From Epilithonimonas mollis (GTDB taxonomy: Bacteria; Bacteroidota; Bacteroidia; Flavobacteriales; Weeksellaceae), in the NCBI RefSeq assembly GCF_900142325.1, contig NZ_FRAM01000002.1, forward strand, positions 310,001 through 374,000: a DNA stretch of 64,000 nucleotides. Reading direction: 5' to 3'. The notes beneath the pieces were generated by a model. It saw only the letters and a program-made list of their open reading frames with translations. It had not been told where the DNA came from and did not search any database. Below, piece after piece: positions 25,027 through 33,961 of this stretch. Each line of letters begins with the position of its first letter. The first letter of the stretch is position 1. Both the position numbers and the translations under genes were made by a program.

Positions 25027-25039
25027 AAAGTAGAAATAG

Positions 25040-25112
25040 AGCGAAAAACGGGATTCGAACCCGCGACCCCAACCTTGGCAAGGTTGTGCTCTACCAGCTG
25101 AGCTATTTTCGC
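25040..25112 (-). tRNA. tRNA-Gly (GCC)
   Basis: The 73-nt gene starts GCGAAAATAGCTCAG and ends TTTTTCGCT. The anticodon loop CTTGCCAA gives GCC; the T-loop GTTCGAATC is standard. It lies 13 bp upstream of tRNA-Leu(UAA) in the same transcript direction. Confidence 0.96.
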
Positions 25113-25151
25113 AAAAAAGATTTCTAAAATCATTTAGAAATCTCTGTTTTG

Positions 25152-25233
25152 TGCGGATGAAGGGACTCGAACCCCCACGCCTCACGGCACCAGATCCTAA
25201 GTCTGGCGTGGCTACCAATTACACCACATCCGC
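25152..25233 (-). tRNA. tRNA-Leu (UAG)
   Basis: The 82-nt gene starts GCGGATGTGGTGTAATTGG and ends TCATCCGCA, with anticodon loop ACTTAGGAT (UAG) and a long variable arm. It is first of a three-tRNA cluster. Confidence 0.96.
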
Positions 25234-25397
25234 ATTATAAGAACTTCTTTTCTTTTGTTTTGGTGAGTGCAAATATAGAGACTTTTCGGTTCTCTCCAAA
25301 ATAATTTCAATTATTTTTTTATTTTTTTTCTGCCGGCATATTTTAGCAACATCGATACTTTTTATTACCTTTACAAACTTAAAAAATATTTCGATAT

Positions 25398-25778
25398 ATG
25401 GAATTAACAGGAACGATAAAGAAAATTTCTGATTTACAAACTTTTAACAGCGGGTTTCAAAAAAAAGAGATGGTGCTTTTGACAGAAGAGCAGTATCCGC
25501 AACCTATTAATATAGAATTTTTATCAGAGAAAGTTGATCTTCTGAATCAATATAAAGTTGGTGATAAAGTGAAAGTTCATATCAATATCAGAGGTAGAGA
25601 ATGGACAAGTCCCCAAGGTGATGTGAAATATTTTAACTCCATCACAGCCTGGAGAATGGAAAAAGAAGGTTCAAGTGATTTTAATGAGCCAACTGAAGCA
25701 ACACCATCTCAAAACGGACCGGCTACCGAGAACAGAAACGTTTTTGCTGAGGACGAAGACGATGACCTTCCTTTCTAA
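25398..25778 (+). CDS. DUF3127 protein with SSB-like acidic C-terminal tip
   Basis: The 126-residue protein has an OB-fold-like region at about 1-95 (GTIKKISDLQTFNSGFQKKE, KVKVHINIRGREW), typical of the DUF3127 family of Bacteroidota. The tail is acidic and ends DEDDDLPF, closely like the DDDIPF tip with which single-strand DNA-binding proteins recruit partner proteins. A role in DNA metabolism is likely. It is monocistronic, with a terminator at 25806-25834. Confidence 0.8.
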   Translation: MELTGTIKKISDLQTFNSGFQKKEMVLLTEEQYPQPINIEFLSEKVDLLNQYKVGDKVKVHINIRGREWTSPQGDVKYFNSITAWRMEKEGSSDFNEPTEATPSQNGPATENRNVFAEDEDDDLPF

Positions 25779-25805
25779 AAACTAGGAATAATTATCAAAT
25801 AAATC

Positions 25806-25834
25806 TCCCTGCATTTTAGTTTAAAGTGCAGGGA
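25806..25834 (+). terminator. Terminator after the DUF3127 gene
   Basis: TCCCTGCA and TGCAGGGA form an 8-bp stem, followed by TTATTTTAT. Confidence 0.6.
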
Positions 25835-25861
25835 TTATTTTATACTATTAATTTATATCTG

Positions 25862-26509
25862 ATGATTTGGCTTGATCCGGATGATATTTCTTTTCCTGAC
25901 CCGGAATTTTATAACCCGGAAGACGGACTGATAGCGGCTGGCGGTGATCTGAGACCGGAGCGGCTGTGGTTTGCCTATCAGTTGGGATTGTTCCCTTGGT
26001 ATAATGAGGGAGAAGAAATCCTCTGGTGGTGCCCTGATCCGAGGTTTGTTCTTTTTCCGGATGAAATTAAAATTTCAAAATCAATGAAGAAAATTCTTCG
26101 GGATGAGGTTTTTGAATTTACAGAAAATAAATGTTTTGAAGAAGTGATGCGTAACTGCAAAATAGCTGAGAGAAAAGGACAGGATGGAACCTGGATAAAC
26201 GAAGATCTGATTGACTCATTCGTAAAGCTTCATCATTATGGCAAAGCCAAAAGCTTTGAAGCCTGGCAAAATGGAGTATTAGTGGGCGGTTTTTATGGCG
26301 TTCATGTTGGCAATGTATTTTGTGGAGAAAGCATGTTTTCCAAAGTTTCTAACGCTTCCAAAGCTGCGTTTATTCATTTTACAAAACTTTATCAAAAAAA
26401 ATGGCAGCTTATTGACTGCCAGATTCATTCTGACCATCTTGAAAGCCTTGGTGCTAGGATGATAGCTAAAAAAGATTATCTCACCATTTTAAAACAACAG
26501 AAACCTTGA
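25862..26509 (+). CDS. aat: Leucyl/phenylalanyl-tRNA--protein transferase
   Basis: The 215-residue enzyme adds Leu or Phe from aminoacyl-tRNA to proteins with N-terminal Arg/Lys, marking them for ClpAP/ClpS degradation. Family signatures are visible: DPEFYNPEDGLIAAGGDL, LGLFPWYNEGEEILWWCPDPR, GQDGTWINEDLIDSF, GGFYGVHVGNVFCGESMFS and LIDCQIHSDHLESLGA. The ATG at 25862 gives the usual N-terminus (MIWLDPDDISFPDP); a longer frame begins upstream but is not conserved. The stop overlaps the start of the EamA gene by 4 nt. Confidence 0.95.
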   Translation: MIWLDPDDISFPDPEFYNPEDGLIAAGGDLRPERLWFAYQLGLFPWYNEGEEILWWCPDPRFVLFPDEIKISKSMKKILRDEVFEFTENKCFEEVMRNCKIAERKGQDGTWINEDLIDSFVKLHHYGKAKSFEAWQNGVLVGGFYGVHVGNVFCGESMFSKVSNASKAAFIHFTKLYQKKWQLIDCQIHSDHLESLGARMIAKKDYLTILKQQKP

Positions 26510-27384
26510 AAACTGAAAAACTGAAATGGATTCTCCTGATAGGCTTGTCCGTGATCTGGGGATCATCATTTATATTGATCAAAAAATCTCTGGAACATTT
26601 CAATCCATACGAAGTTGGTGCATTAAGAGTATTGATTTCGGGGCTTGTGCTGATGCCTTACGCAATTTCCAAAATAAAACAATTTCCGAGAAAACATCTG
26701 AAATGGCTTATTATAGCAGCAGTTTCGGGAAATTTTATTCCGATGTTTCTGTTTCCGCTCGCCGAAACACAAATCAGTAGCAGTATTGCAGGCATCATCA
26801 ATTCGATGATGCCAATATTTGTAATTATTGTTGGCTCGCTGGTTTGGAAATTTTCAACATCCAGAAAGCAACTTCTTGGTGTGCTGATCAGTTTTTCCGG
26901 TGCCTGCATTCTTGCCTTGGGAGGTGGCGGCAGCGGCGAATTAAAAATTGTTCCGATCTTATTATTGCTTTTGGCAACATTAATGTATGCCATCAGTACA
27001 ACGACAGTGAAATCCAGGCTTCATGAAGTTCCTGCGACCATTATGTCGGCTTTTGTATTTTCATTTGTCCTGATTTTGCCATCGTTGGTTGCGCTGTTGC
27101 TGTCCGGATTCTTCCGAGATTTTGAGATGAATAAGGGAACTTTGCAGGGACTTGGTTTTGTGGCAATGCTTTCTGTTTTCGGGACTGGTTTGGCAATGAT
27201 GATGAATTATAAATTGCTTAGCATCTCTACACCGCTTTTTGCTTCTACGGTAACTTTGCTGATGCCTATTGTGGCAATTATTTGGGGAATTTTGGATGGA
27301 GAAAAACTAACGGTCGTACAATCGGTTGGTGCATTAATTATTCTTGCCGGGTTGATTTTTCTTAGAAGCAAGCCGAAGTCTTAG
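26506..27384 (+). CDS. EamA/DMT-family transporter
   Basis: The 292-residue inner-membrane protein has ten hydrophobic segments in two EamA repeats. Repeat one begins KWILLIGLSVIWGSSFILIK, repeat two around 150 (ILLLLLATLMYAISTTTVK). The end motif is ASTVTLLMPIVAIIWGILDGE. The likely substrates are small metabolites or amino acids. It uses a TTG start that overlaps the aat stop, which suggests coupling. There is no in-frame ATG nearby that would keep the first helix. Confidence 0.88.
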   Translation: MKTEKLKWILLIGLSVIWGSSFILIKKSLEHFNPYEVGALRVLISGLVLMPYAISKIKQFPRKHLKWLIIAAVSGNFIPMFLFPLAETQISSSIAGIINSMMPIFVIIVGSLVWKFSTSRKQLLGVLISFSGACILALGGGGSGELKIVPILLLLLATLMYAISTTTVKSRLHEVPATIMSAFVFSFVLILPSLVALLLSGFFRDFEMNKGTLQGLGFVAMLSVFGTGLAMMMNYKLLSISTPLFASTVTLLMPIVAIIWGILDGEKLTVVQSVGALIILAGLIFLRSKPKS

Positions 27385-27417
27385 ATTTTTAGAAGATTTA
27401 TGTCAGATATTCTAAGC

Positions 27418-27506
27418 CATAGCCCTGATGGGAACGGCATCCTTTTTTTTGGTTTGGAAAAGCTTAGGCAAAAAAAGATATAGTGGACAGCAGGTTCCCG
27501 GCTCCT
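27418..27506. repeat. Dispersed flavobacterial hairpin repeat, copy 1
   Basis: Nested complementary segments AGCC/GGCT, GGGAAC/GTTCCC and CCTTTTTTTT/AAAAAAAGA surround a variable centre. The order 'CGGCATCC-T(n)...A(n)GATATAGTGGACAGCAGG' resembles a repeat dispersed in Chryseobacterium-type genomes. A second diverged copy is at 36836-36949. Not coding. Confidence 0.6.
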
Positions 27507-27512
27507 AAAAAG

Positions 27513-27543
27513 AAACGCTGCTTCAATAAGTGAGGCAGCGTTT
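27513..27543. terminator. Bidirectional terminator between the EamA gene and katA
   Basis: AAACGCTGC and GCAGCGTTT form a 9-bp stem around a 13-nt loop, between two convergent genes, 21 bp from the catalase stop. Confidence 0.75.
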
Positions 27544-27563
27544 CAGGAATATTAAGGTCTTTG

Positions 27564-29054
27564 TTACTTGGTGTGATTCATTGCATTGGCATCAATATTA
27601 ACGCCCAATCCCTGCGCCACTCTCATTCCTAATTCTATATTCGCACGGAAGAAATGACAAAGCTGGCGGTTGATAATCTCATCTCGTTTTGGTCCGTCTA
27701 TGCCGCTCATATGTCCCACGATATTATTCACTAAAGCTGTTCTGGCTTCCTGATTCAGAGCTTTTGTATAAAACAATCCCGGCTGTGTGTAATGGTCATC
27801 ATCATTTTGATTTCTGTCATAATTGGCAACGTGTGTGTTGTCCAGATCATATTCTAAGGATTTGTATGAGCTGTCCGGCTCTATATCACTGAAGCTGTTT
27901 GGATAATAATTTGGTTTGTCACCATAATTGGAATCATCTGCCATAGCGCCGCCTCTTTGGAAATTGTCTACGGCAAACGGACATCTGTTCACTTCCAGCT
28001 GATGAGAATTGACTCCGACTCTGTATCTGTGCGCATCGGCATAAGAAAATAATCTGCCCTGAAGCATCTTGTCCGGAGAAAAACTGATGCCATCAACCAA
28101 ATGGCTTGGCGCAAAAGCAGATTGTTCAACGTGCACAAAATAGTTTCTCGGTATTTCATTCAGTTCCATTACACCGACTTCCTGCAACGGGAATTCGTCC
28201 TGAAACCAGACTTTTGTTACATCAAAAGGATTCCAGCGCCACTCTTTGGCTTGCTGTTCGGTCATTGTCTGGATGTACAGTTTCCATTTTGGGAAATTTC
28301 CGGCTTCAATTTCATTGACTAGATCTTCCTGAGCAAAATCCGGATTTTCACCTTTCATTTTGGTTGCATCTGCATCTGAAAAATTCTTGATGCCTTGCTG
28401 TGTTTTGAAATGAAACTTAACCCAGGTTCTCTCATTTTTATCATTAATCATAGAAAAAGTATGAGATCCGAATCCGTGCATATGTCTGTATCCGTGAGGC
28501 GTTCCTCTGTCCGACATCAGAATCAGAACCTGATGTAGTGATTCCGGATTGAGTGACCAAAAATCCCACATCATTGTTTTGCTTTTCAGGTTGGTTTTCG
28601 GGACACGTTTCTGAGTGTGAATAAAATCCGGGAATTTTTTAGCATCTTTAATAAAGAAAACAGGCGTGTTATTCCCCACCAGATCCCAGTTTCCGTCTTC
28701 GGTGTAGAATTTTAAAGCAAAACCTCTAGGATCTCTTTCTGTGTCAGCACTTCCCATTTCTCCACCCACTGTTGAGAATCTTGCGAACATTCTGCAGGAA
28801 TTGCCTACTTTGGAAAACAGTTTTGCCCTGGTGTATTGGCTGATGTCGTGCGTCACGGTAAAAGTACCATATGCGCCGGAACCTTTGGCGTGTACAATTC
28901 TCTCAGGAATTCTTTCTCTGACAAAATGAGCAAGGTTTTCCTGTAGAATAAAATCCTGTAACAAAACCGGGCCTCTCGGTCCAACAGTTTGAGAATCCTG
29001 ATGCTCATAATAAGGTGAGCCAACGGCGTTTGTGAGTTTTTTTCTGTTTTCCAT
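27564..29054 (-). CDS. katA: Monofunctional haem catalase
   Basis: The 496-residue enzyme decomposes hydrogen peroxide to water and oxygen. It has the N-terminal signature TNAVGSPYYEHQDSQTVGPR, the distal-His region RIVHAKGSGAYGTF, NTPVFFIKDAKKFPDF and the proximal haem-ligand region RLFSYADAHRYRVG with its Tyr. It is divergently transcribed from oxyR with a 114-bp shared promoter region, so peroxide-dependent activation by OxyR is expected. Confidence 0.96.
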   Translation of the reverse strand: MENRKKLTNAVGSPYYEHQDSQTVGPRGPVLLQDFILQENLAHFVRERIPERIVHAKGSGAYGTFTVTHDISQYTRAKLFSKVGNSCRMFARFSTVGGEMGSADTERDPRGFALKFYTEDGNWDLVGNNTPVFFIKDAKKFPDFIHTQKRVPKTNLKSKTMMWDFWSLNPESLHQVLILMSDRGTPHGYRHMHGFGSHTFSMINDKNERTWVKFHFKTQQGIKNFSDADATKMKGENPDFAQEDLVNEIEAGNFPKWKLYIQTMTEQQAKEWRWNPFDVTKVWFQDEFPLQEVGVMELNEIPRNYFVHVEQSAFAPSHLVDGISFSPDKMLQGRLFSYADAHRYRVGVNSHQLEVNRCPFAVDNFQRGGAMADDSNYGDKPNYYPNSFSDIEPDSSYKSLEYDLDNTHVANYDRNQNDDDHYTQPGLFYTKALNQEARTALVNNIVGHMSGIDGPKRDEIINRQLCHFFRANIELGMRVAQGLGVNIDANAMNHTK

Positions 29055-29134
29055 ATTTTAGATTTTATGATTTAATTCATTGTTGATTATGCTAAATTCG
29101 ATAAAAAAAGCTATTTATGAAACAAATTAATAAT

Positions 29135-29142
29135 TATATTTG
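29135..29142 (+). promoter_or_regulatory. Promoter -7 element of oxyR
   Basis: TATATTTG fits TAnnTTTG, 27 bp before the GTG start, in the katA/oxyR intergenic region. No clear TTG box upstream. Confidence 0.4.
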
Positions 29143-29168
29143 TAATAGATAAAATTAATTACAAAGTC

Positions 29169-30122
29169 GTGAATATACAACAGCTCGAATATCTGATTGC
29201 AGTAGATAAATATAAACATTTTGGAAAAGCTGCACAAGCCTGTTTTATTACCCAGCCAACTTTGAGCGCTATGATTCAGAAGTTCGAAGATGAGCTGGAT
29301 GTCAAGATTTTTGACAGAACTACGCATCCCATCAGAACTACGGATGCCGGCGCAGAGATCATCAAGGAAGCCCAGAAAGTAATCGATTCCGTGATGGAAC
29401 TCAAGAACAAAGCCAATTTTCTGAATAATATTCTGGCAGGAAAACTAAATCTTGGGATTATTCCGACAGTTTCAAGTTATATATTGCCGAATGAAATTTT
29501 TTCTTTCCTTAATAAAAACCCTCAGATTGATCTGAATATCAAGGAAATGACCACAGAAAGTATCATCAAATCCTTAAAATCTGGAGAATTAGATGCGGGA
29601 ATTATTTCCACGCCTTATGCTGCGGCAGACGAGTTTTATCAGGATTTTCTTTTTAATGAAGAGTTAATGCTTTATTCCGCTAATGATTCCGAAGGTGCAA
29701 AAAAAGATTGTTTTGTAGTTCCTGAAGATATTGATGTAGACAAAGTGTGGCTGTTAGAAGAAGGTAATTGTCTGAGAACCCAATTCGAGAATATCTGTCA
29801 TCTGAAAGAAAATTCTTTGAAACCCGGTAATCTGGAGTTTTTGGCTTCTAATATCAATACACTAATCCAGATGGTGGATAAAGTAGGCGGAATCACGATC
29901 CTTCCCGAAATGGGAGTTGAGCAGCTTGCAGTTGAACAAAAGAAAAAAGTCTCGAGATTTATCAAGCCTTTTCCCTACCGAGAAATCAGCCTGATTTACT
30001 ACAAGCCAACTTACAAACAGAAAATTATTGATGAGTTGATTTCTGAGATCCGTGTTTCTATGGAAAAACGACTTAATTACTACAAAGATTCTGAAAATTA
30101 CGTTAGTATTAAACCTGAGTAA
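29169..30122 (+). CDS. oxyR: OxyR-type LysR regulator of peroxide response
   Basis: The 317-residue protein has an N-terminal HTH (MNIQQLEYLIAVDKYKHFGK, CFITQPTLSAMIQKFEDEL) and an effector domain. The redox pair is recognisable in LLEEGNCLRTQFENIC (about 198-213), where OxyR has Cys199 and Cys208 in LLEDGHCLRDQ...C. Peroxide oxidises the first Cys and a disulphide activates transcription. It is divergent from katA, a classic arrangement. The start is GTG at 29169. Confidence 0.93.
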   Translation: MNIQQLEYLIAVDKYKHFGKAAQACFITQPTLSAMIQKFEDELDVKIFDRTTHPIRTTDAGAEIIKEAQKVIDSVMELKNKANFLNNILAGKLNLGIIPTVSSYILPNEIFSFLNKNPQIDLNIKEMTTESIIKSLKSGELDAGIISTPYAAADEFYQDFLFNEELMLYSANDSEGAKKDCFVVPEDIDVDKVWLLEEGNCLRTQFENICHLKENSLKPGNLEFLASNINTLIQMVDKVGGITILPEMGVEQLAVEQKKKVSRFIKPFPYREISLIYYKPTYKQKIIDELISEIRVSMEKRLNYYKDSENYVSIKPE

Positions 30123-30150
30123 ATTCATATCCGTTTAGTAGGAATTGATT

Positions 30151-30180
30151 TTGAAATCTGAATTTTTGTATGTATTTTTG
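30151..30180 (+). promoter_or_regulatory. Promoter of the SAM-II/metK transcript
   Basis: TTG at 30151-30153, a spacer of exactly 19 bp and TATTTTTG at 30173-30180 match the Bacteroidota sigma-A consensus TTG-N19-TAnnTTTG. Transcription would start just upstream of the riboswitch. Confidence 0.7.
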
Positions 30181-30198
30181 CGGTCGATTTTGAATAAC

Positions 30199-30247
30199 GG
30201 AGGAGAACTTTGACTGATTGCAACCTCAATAAAAAATGCTAAAACAG
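30199..30247 (+). promoter_or_regulatory. SAM-II-type (SAM-alpha) riboswitch upstream of metK
   Basis: GAGG (30200-30203) and CCTC (30224-30227) form P1. The loop holds CTG-ATTGCAA, and the downstream strand is AATGCTAAAACAG. The CUG/CAG pseudoknot pairing and the conserved UUGCAA and GCUAAAA words follow the SAM-II layout. The target gene (SAM synthase) is the expected one. Confidence 0.8.
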
Positions 30248-30319
30248 AATTTTCTTTTTTAGTTCCTTTTGCAATCCGTATTTTTCAGCCTCAAAAATTA
30301 AAAATATAAAAGGAATAAT

Positions 30320-31600
30320 ATGTCTTATTTATTTACGTCCGAATCAGTTTCAGAAGGACACCCGGATAAAATTGCGGATCAGATTTCTGATGCGCTTATC
30401 GATCATTTCTTAGCATATGACAAAAATTCAAAGGTAGCCTGCGAAACACTGGTTACAACAGGTCAGGTCGTTTTGGCTGGTGAAGTAAAATCAGAAGCAT
30501 ACCTGGACGTTCAGCACATTGCAAGAGAGGTGATCAATAAAATTGGTTACACCAAAAGCGAATACATGTTCAACGGTGATTCCTGCGGTGTGATCTCAGC
30601 AATCCACGAGCAATCTCCGGATATCAACCAAGGTGTTGACAGAACGCTGGATGAAACGGATTTTGAAACCCGAGCCAATGCGCAGGGTGCAGGTGATCAG
30701 GGAATGATGTTTGGCTATGCCACCAACGAGACCGAAAATTATATGCCGCTTGCGTTGGATCTTGCACATCAGATTCTTAAGGAACTGGCCAATCTGAGAA
30801 GAGAAGGCAATGCCATACCTTATCTTCGTCCCGATGCCAAGTCTCAGGTAACTATCGAGTATTCTGATGATCATAAACCAATTAGGATCGACAGTATCGT
30901 AGTTTCTACTCAGCATGATGATTTTGGGAGCGAAGAAGCGATGCTTGCTAAAATCAAAAAAGATATTATCGAAATATTAATTCCGAAAGTGAAGGCTGCT
31001 CAGAAGCCTGAAATCCAGGAGCTTTTTGATGGTGATATCAAGTACCATATCAACCCGACCGGGAAGTTTGTAATTGGTGGCCCTCATGGTGATACAGGTC
31101 TCACAGGGAGAAAAATCATCGTAGATACTTATGGTGGGAAAGGTGCACACGGTGGTGGTGCTTTTTCCGGGAAAGACCCTTCAAAAGTTGACAGAAGTGC
31201 AGCTTATGCAACCAGACATATTGCGAAAAATCTTGTCGCTGCGGGTGTTGCCGATGAGGTTTTGGTTCAGGTTTCTTATGCTATTGGAGTAGCAGAACCT
31301 TGCGGACTTTATATTAATACTTACGGAACATCGAAGCTGGGAATTAATGATGGCGAATTGGCGAAGAAAGTTCAGGAATTATTTGACCTAAGACCTTATG
31401 CTGTAGAGAAAAATCTTAAACTTAGAAATCCTATTTATATAGAAACTGCGGCTTACGGACATATGGGAAAAGATTATTATGTGGGCGATAAAACCTTTAA
31501 CAAAGGACAGAAAAACGAATTAACTCTGAAAGATCTTGAATTCTTCACTTGGGAGAAACTGGATCGGGTAGAGGATATCAGAAAAGAATTCGGGCTGTAA
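30320..31600 (+). CDS. metK: S-adenosylmethionine synthase
   Basis: The 426-residue cytosolic enzyme makes SAM from methionine and ATP. It has the full set of MAT signatures: [20 protein letters not shown] (N-terminal catalytic His), [12 protein letters not shown] and [19 protein letters not shown]. The protein is a little longer than the ~385-residue E. coli enzyme, as usual for Bacteroidota. It is monocistronic, with a promoter, SAM-II riboswitch leader and terminator, so its expression should fall when SAM is high. Confidence 0.97.
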   Translation: MSYLFTSESVSEGHPDKIADQISDALIDHFLAYDKNSKVACETLVTTGQVVLAGEVKSEAYLDVQHIAREVINKIGYTKSEYMFNGDSCGVISAIHEQSPDINQGVDRTLDETDFETRANAQGAGDQGMMFGYATNETENYMPLALDLAHQILKELANLRREGNAIPYLRPDAKSQVTIEYSDDHKPIRIDSIVVSTQHDDFGSEEAMLAKIKKDIIEILIPKVKAAQKPEIQELFDGDIKYHINPTGKFVIGGPHGDTGLTGRKIIVDTYGGKGAHGGGAFSGKDPSKVDRSAAYATRHIAKNLVAAGVADEVLVQVSYAIGVAEPCGLYINTYGTSKLGINDGELAKKVQELFDLRPYAVEKNLKLRNPIYIETAAYGHMGKDYYVGDKTFNKGQKNELTLKDLEFFTWEKLDRVEDIRKEFGL

Positions 31601-31624
31601 AACCAGAATTTTTTAGAAATCTTG

Positions 31625-31653
31625 AAACTGCTTTGTCTTTGATAAAGCAGTTT
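31625..31653 (+). terminator. metK terminator
   Basis: AAACTGCTTT and AAAGCAGTTT form a perfect 10-bp stem with a 9-nt loop, followed by TTTTATTTT. Confidence 0.85.
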
Positions 31654-31718
31654 TTTTATTTTGTAATCATTTCAAGCATCACTTTTGCTACTTTTGTGAA
31701 TTGAAATAAATTAAGTCA

Positions 31719-32204
31719 ATGAAATCAATTATATATTCTGTCATTTTATTTTTTACATTTTGTAGTTTCGCAAAATCCCAGGTTACAGTTCATAAGTTAG
31801 TGTCGGTTGGCTATGCTTATCAGAATCAGAGTTTTGGAGAAGTGGGAGGAAAGTTACTTTTTCTAAAAAATGATGATGTCATTTTTCGGACAGGCCTTTC
31901 TGCATTGATGGGTTCTGTCAATAATAAATGGGCAATAATGCCAAAGTTACAGGCGGATTTTCTTCTCAATTTTGAAAAAAATGTAGATGTCTATCATTCT
32001 TATTATTTCGTGGCTGGAGCGGAAGTTACTACCAAATATATTGCGCCCAAAGTCGGATTCAGCCTTTTTGGTATTGTAGACCTGATGGGAGGCTACGGAT
32101 TTTCACTTGATAAAAATGGGATCAAAGAAAAAGAACTGAAAGGTTTCAATGTCAATTTCACAATAAATATTCCAATTGTCCTCATTAATGATTTAACAAA
32201 ATAG
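31719..32204 (+). CDS. Putative outer-membrane or periplasmic beta-barrel protein
   Basis: The 161-residue product has a signal peptide (IYSVILFFTFCSFAKSQ). The rest alternates hydrophobic and polar residues, with segments such as VSVGYAYQNQSFGEVGGKLLF, YYFVAGAEVTTKYIAPKVGF and FNVNFTINIPIVL. This looks like an eight-stranded outer-membrane barrel, with a shape like small porin/OmpW-type proteins. I do not recognise the family. It is a single gene. Confidence 0.6.
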   Translation: MKSIIYSVILFFTFCSFAKSQVTVHKLVSVGYAYQNQSFGEVGGKLLFLKNDDVIFRTGLSALMGSVNNKWAIMPKLQADFLLNFEKNVDVYHSYYFVAGAEVTTKYIAPKVGFSLFGIVDLMGGYGFSLDKNGIKEKELKGFNVNFTINIPIVLINDLTK

Positions 32205-32407
32205 TTTTTTTTGAATCAAATTAAATAAAAACTAAAGTTTAACGTTTTATTAACGTTTTGTTTAGTCTTTTTTATTATTTTTACAGACCTAAAAATTGCG
32301 TATAGAAAAAATCTACTCTTAAAAAAAATAATAACAGAATCGACACTGTAAATTAGTTACAAAAGTAACTAACTGACGTCTTGGTTCAAAAAAGTAAGAG
32401 TAAAGTT

Positions 32408-32998
32408 ATGAAAACGCACACCGATAGCAAACTCATTTTGCAATATCAGAATGGTGATGAGAAGGCCCTTTCTACACTAATCAACCGACACAAAAAAGAT
32501 CTTTTCACATTCATCTTTTATAAGCTGATGGATGAAGACCTGGCCAATGATATCTTTCAGGACACATTTATTAAGATCATTGTCACCCTGAAAGAAGGAC
32601 GCTACAAAGAGGAAAACAAATTTATTCTCTGGGCCAAACGTATTGCGCATAATCTTATCATCGATCACTTTCGCCTGCAGTCCAAAAATATCAAGATATC
32701 GGAAACGTCTTTCGAGAATGAAGAATTTTCAATTTTTGATATCATCAAAGAGCCGGAAAATAATATCGAAGACAGACTGATTGCAAACCAGATCAATGAG
32801 GATCTTCTAAAAATGCTGGTTATGTTGCCGGAAAACCAGCAGGAAGTCATCAAACTAAGATTTTTTGACGGTCTCAGCTTCAAAGAAATAGCCGATCATA
32901 CCGATACAAGCATCAATACCACGCTTGGACGGGTGAGATATGCGTTGATCAATCTTAGAAAAATAATGGAGGAGCATAGAATAATTTTAACGAAGTAA
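32408..32998 (+). CDS. ECF-like RNA polymerase sigma-70 factor
   Basis: The 196-residue sigma factor starts at the ATG at 32408 (MKTHTDSKLILQYQNGDE); the open frame extends further with TTG but that part is not conserved. Region 2 is at about 10-85 (HKKDLFTFIFYKLMDEDLA, NDIFQDTFIKI, FILWAKRIAHNLIIDHFR) and region 4 at about 130-190 (LPENQQEVIKLRFFDGLSFK, TDTSINTTLGRVRYAL). No anti-sigma gene is adjacent. The 45-codon ORF 47 bp downstream may be a companion. Confidence 0.9.
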   Translation: MKTHTDSKLILQYQNGDEKALSTLINRHKKDLFTFIFYKLMDEDLANDIFQDTFIKIIVTLKEGRYKEENKFILWAKRIAHNLIIDHFRLQSKNIKISETSFENEEFSIFDIIKEPENNIEDRLIANQINEDLLKMLVMLPENQQEVIKLRFFDGLSFKEIADHTDTSINTTLGRVRYALINLRKIMEEHRIILTK

Positions 32999-33045
32999 TA
33001 TAATAAAGATTTTTTTTTGGCGTTATTGTTGTAAAGTTTTTGCCT

Positions 33046-33183
33046 ATGAAAAAAAACGACACTTTAACAAAAAAAGCTTTGGCTCCTAAACAAGAAATAA
33101 TCGATTTTTTGCTGAACTATTCCAAAAATCTTCAGCCGATGAAAACTAAGATGAAAAAAACGATTTTGGTTTCTAAGAACTAA
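33046..33183 (+). CDS. Small basic 45-residue hypothetical protein
   Basis: The ATG at 33046 opens 45 codons: MKKNDTLTKKALAPKQ, then EIIDFLLNYSKNLQ, then a Lys-rich end. It lies 47 bp after the sigma factor gene on the same strand. An IIDFLLNYSK helix is the only feature. Similar short ORFs after sigma factors occur in flavobacteria, but the role is unknown. Confidence 0.5.
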   Translation: MKKNDTLTKKALAPKQEIIDFLLNYSKNLQPMKTKMKKTILVSKN

Positions 33184-33259
33184 TTTTTTTAGATTAAATA
33201 ATTGATTTTATGACTGAGCTTTCCTACGTGGATTAAAAATTTGATTAGATTTGTGCCTT

Positions 33260-33958
33260 ATGAAAAATATAAGGCACATTTTTTTTGACCTGGACAATAC
33301 ACTTTGGGATCACCGCAAGAATGCATACCTAACCATCAGAGATTTATTTTCAAAACAGCAAATTGCAACACAGTATCGGATCGATTTTGAGGAGTTTCAT
33401 TCCGCATATCATATCATTAACGAAAGACTTTGGGAACAGATCCGAGATGGTGAGATTGATAAAGATTATCTCAGGAAGCACCGTTTCTATGACACATTCT
33501 TAAAGTTTGGTGTAGATGATGCAACGCTTGCTGACTATTTTGAACATCATTTTCTGGATGAGATACTTAATTATAATGAGTTAGTTGCTGGCGCTATCGA
33601 TTTGTTGAATTATTTGAAATCCAAAGATTACAAAATGCACATTATTTCCAATGGCTTCCAGGAAGTGACGGAAAGGAAATGTATTTTGTCAGGGATTTCC
33701 GGTTTTTTTGAAACGATTACCAGTGCAGATTCTGTCAATATCAGAAAACCAAGACCGGAGATTTTCGAATATTCTTTGGGCATTGCCAAAGCGGATAAAT
33801 CTGAAAGTATCTTAATCGGAGATGATTGGATTGCTGATGTAAAAGGTGCTCAGAATTTCGGAATCGATGTGATTTTCTTTGATGTATTGGATGAAAATCC
33901 GCAGGAAGTCGGATTGAAATTCATCAAACATTTGTCGGAAGTAAAACAATATTTATAA
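33260..33958 (+). CDS. YjjG-family HAD nucleotidase/phosphatase
   Basis: The 232-residue HAD-superfamily enzyme has motif I IFFDLDNTLWDH with both catalytic Asp residues. Motif II is HIISNGF, motif III is a Lys around IRKPRPEIFEYSL, and motif IV is ILIGDDWIADVKGAQNFG. The helical cap fits the YjjG/YfnB type, which dephosphorylates noncanonical pyrimidine nucleotides. The ATG at 33260 is preferred to an in-frame TTG three codons earlier. A TAGATTTG element at 33246-33253 lies so close that the mRNA may have almost no leader. Confidence 0.88.
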   Translation: MKNIRHIFFDLDNTLWDHRKNAYLTIRDLFSKQQIATQYRIDFEEFHSAYHIINERLWEQIRDGEIDKDYLRKHRFYDTFLKFGVDDATLADYFEHHFLDEILNYNELVAGAIDLLNYLKSKDYKMHIISNGFQEVTERKCILSGISGFFETITSADSVNIRKPRPEIFEYSLGIAKADKSESILIGDDWIADVKGAQNFGIDVIFFDVLDENPQEVGLKFIKHLSEVKQYL

Positions 33959-33961
33959 GAA

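Noticed and set aside
24916-25218. 100-codon minus-strand frame across the tRNA cluster
   Set aside because: It reads through three tRNA genes; the apparent protein is a translation of tRNA sequence.
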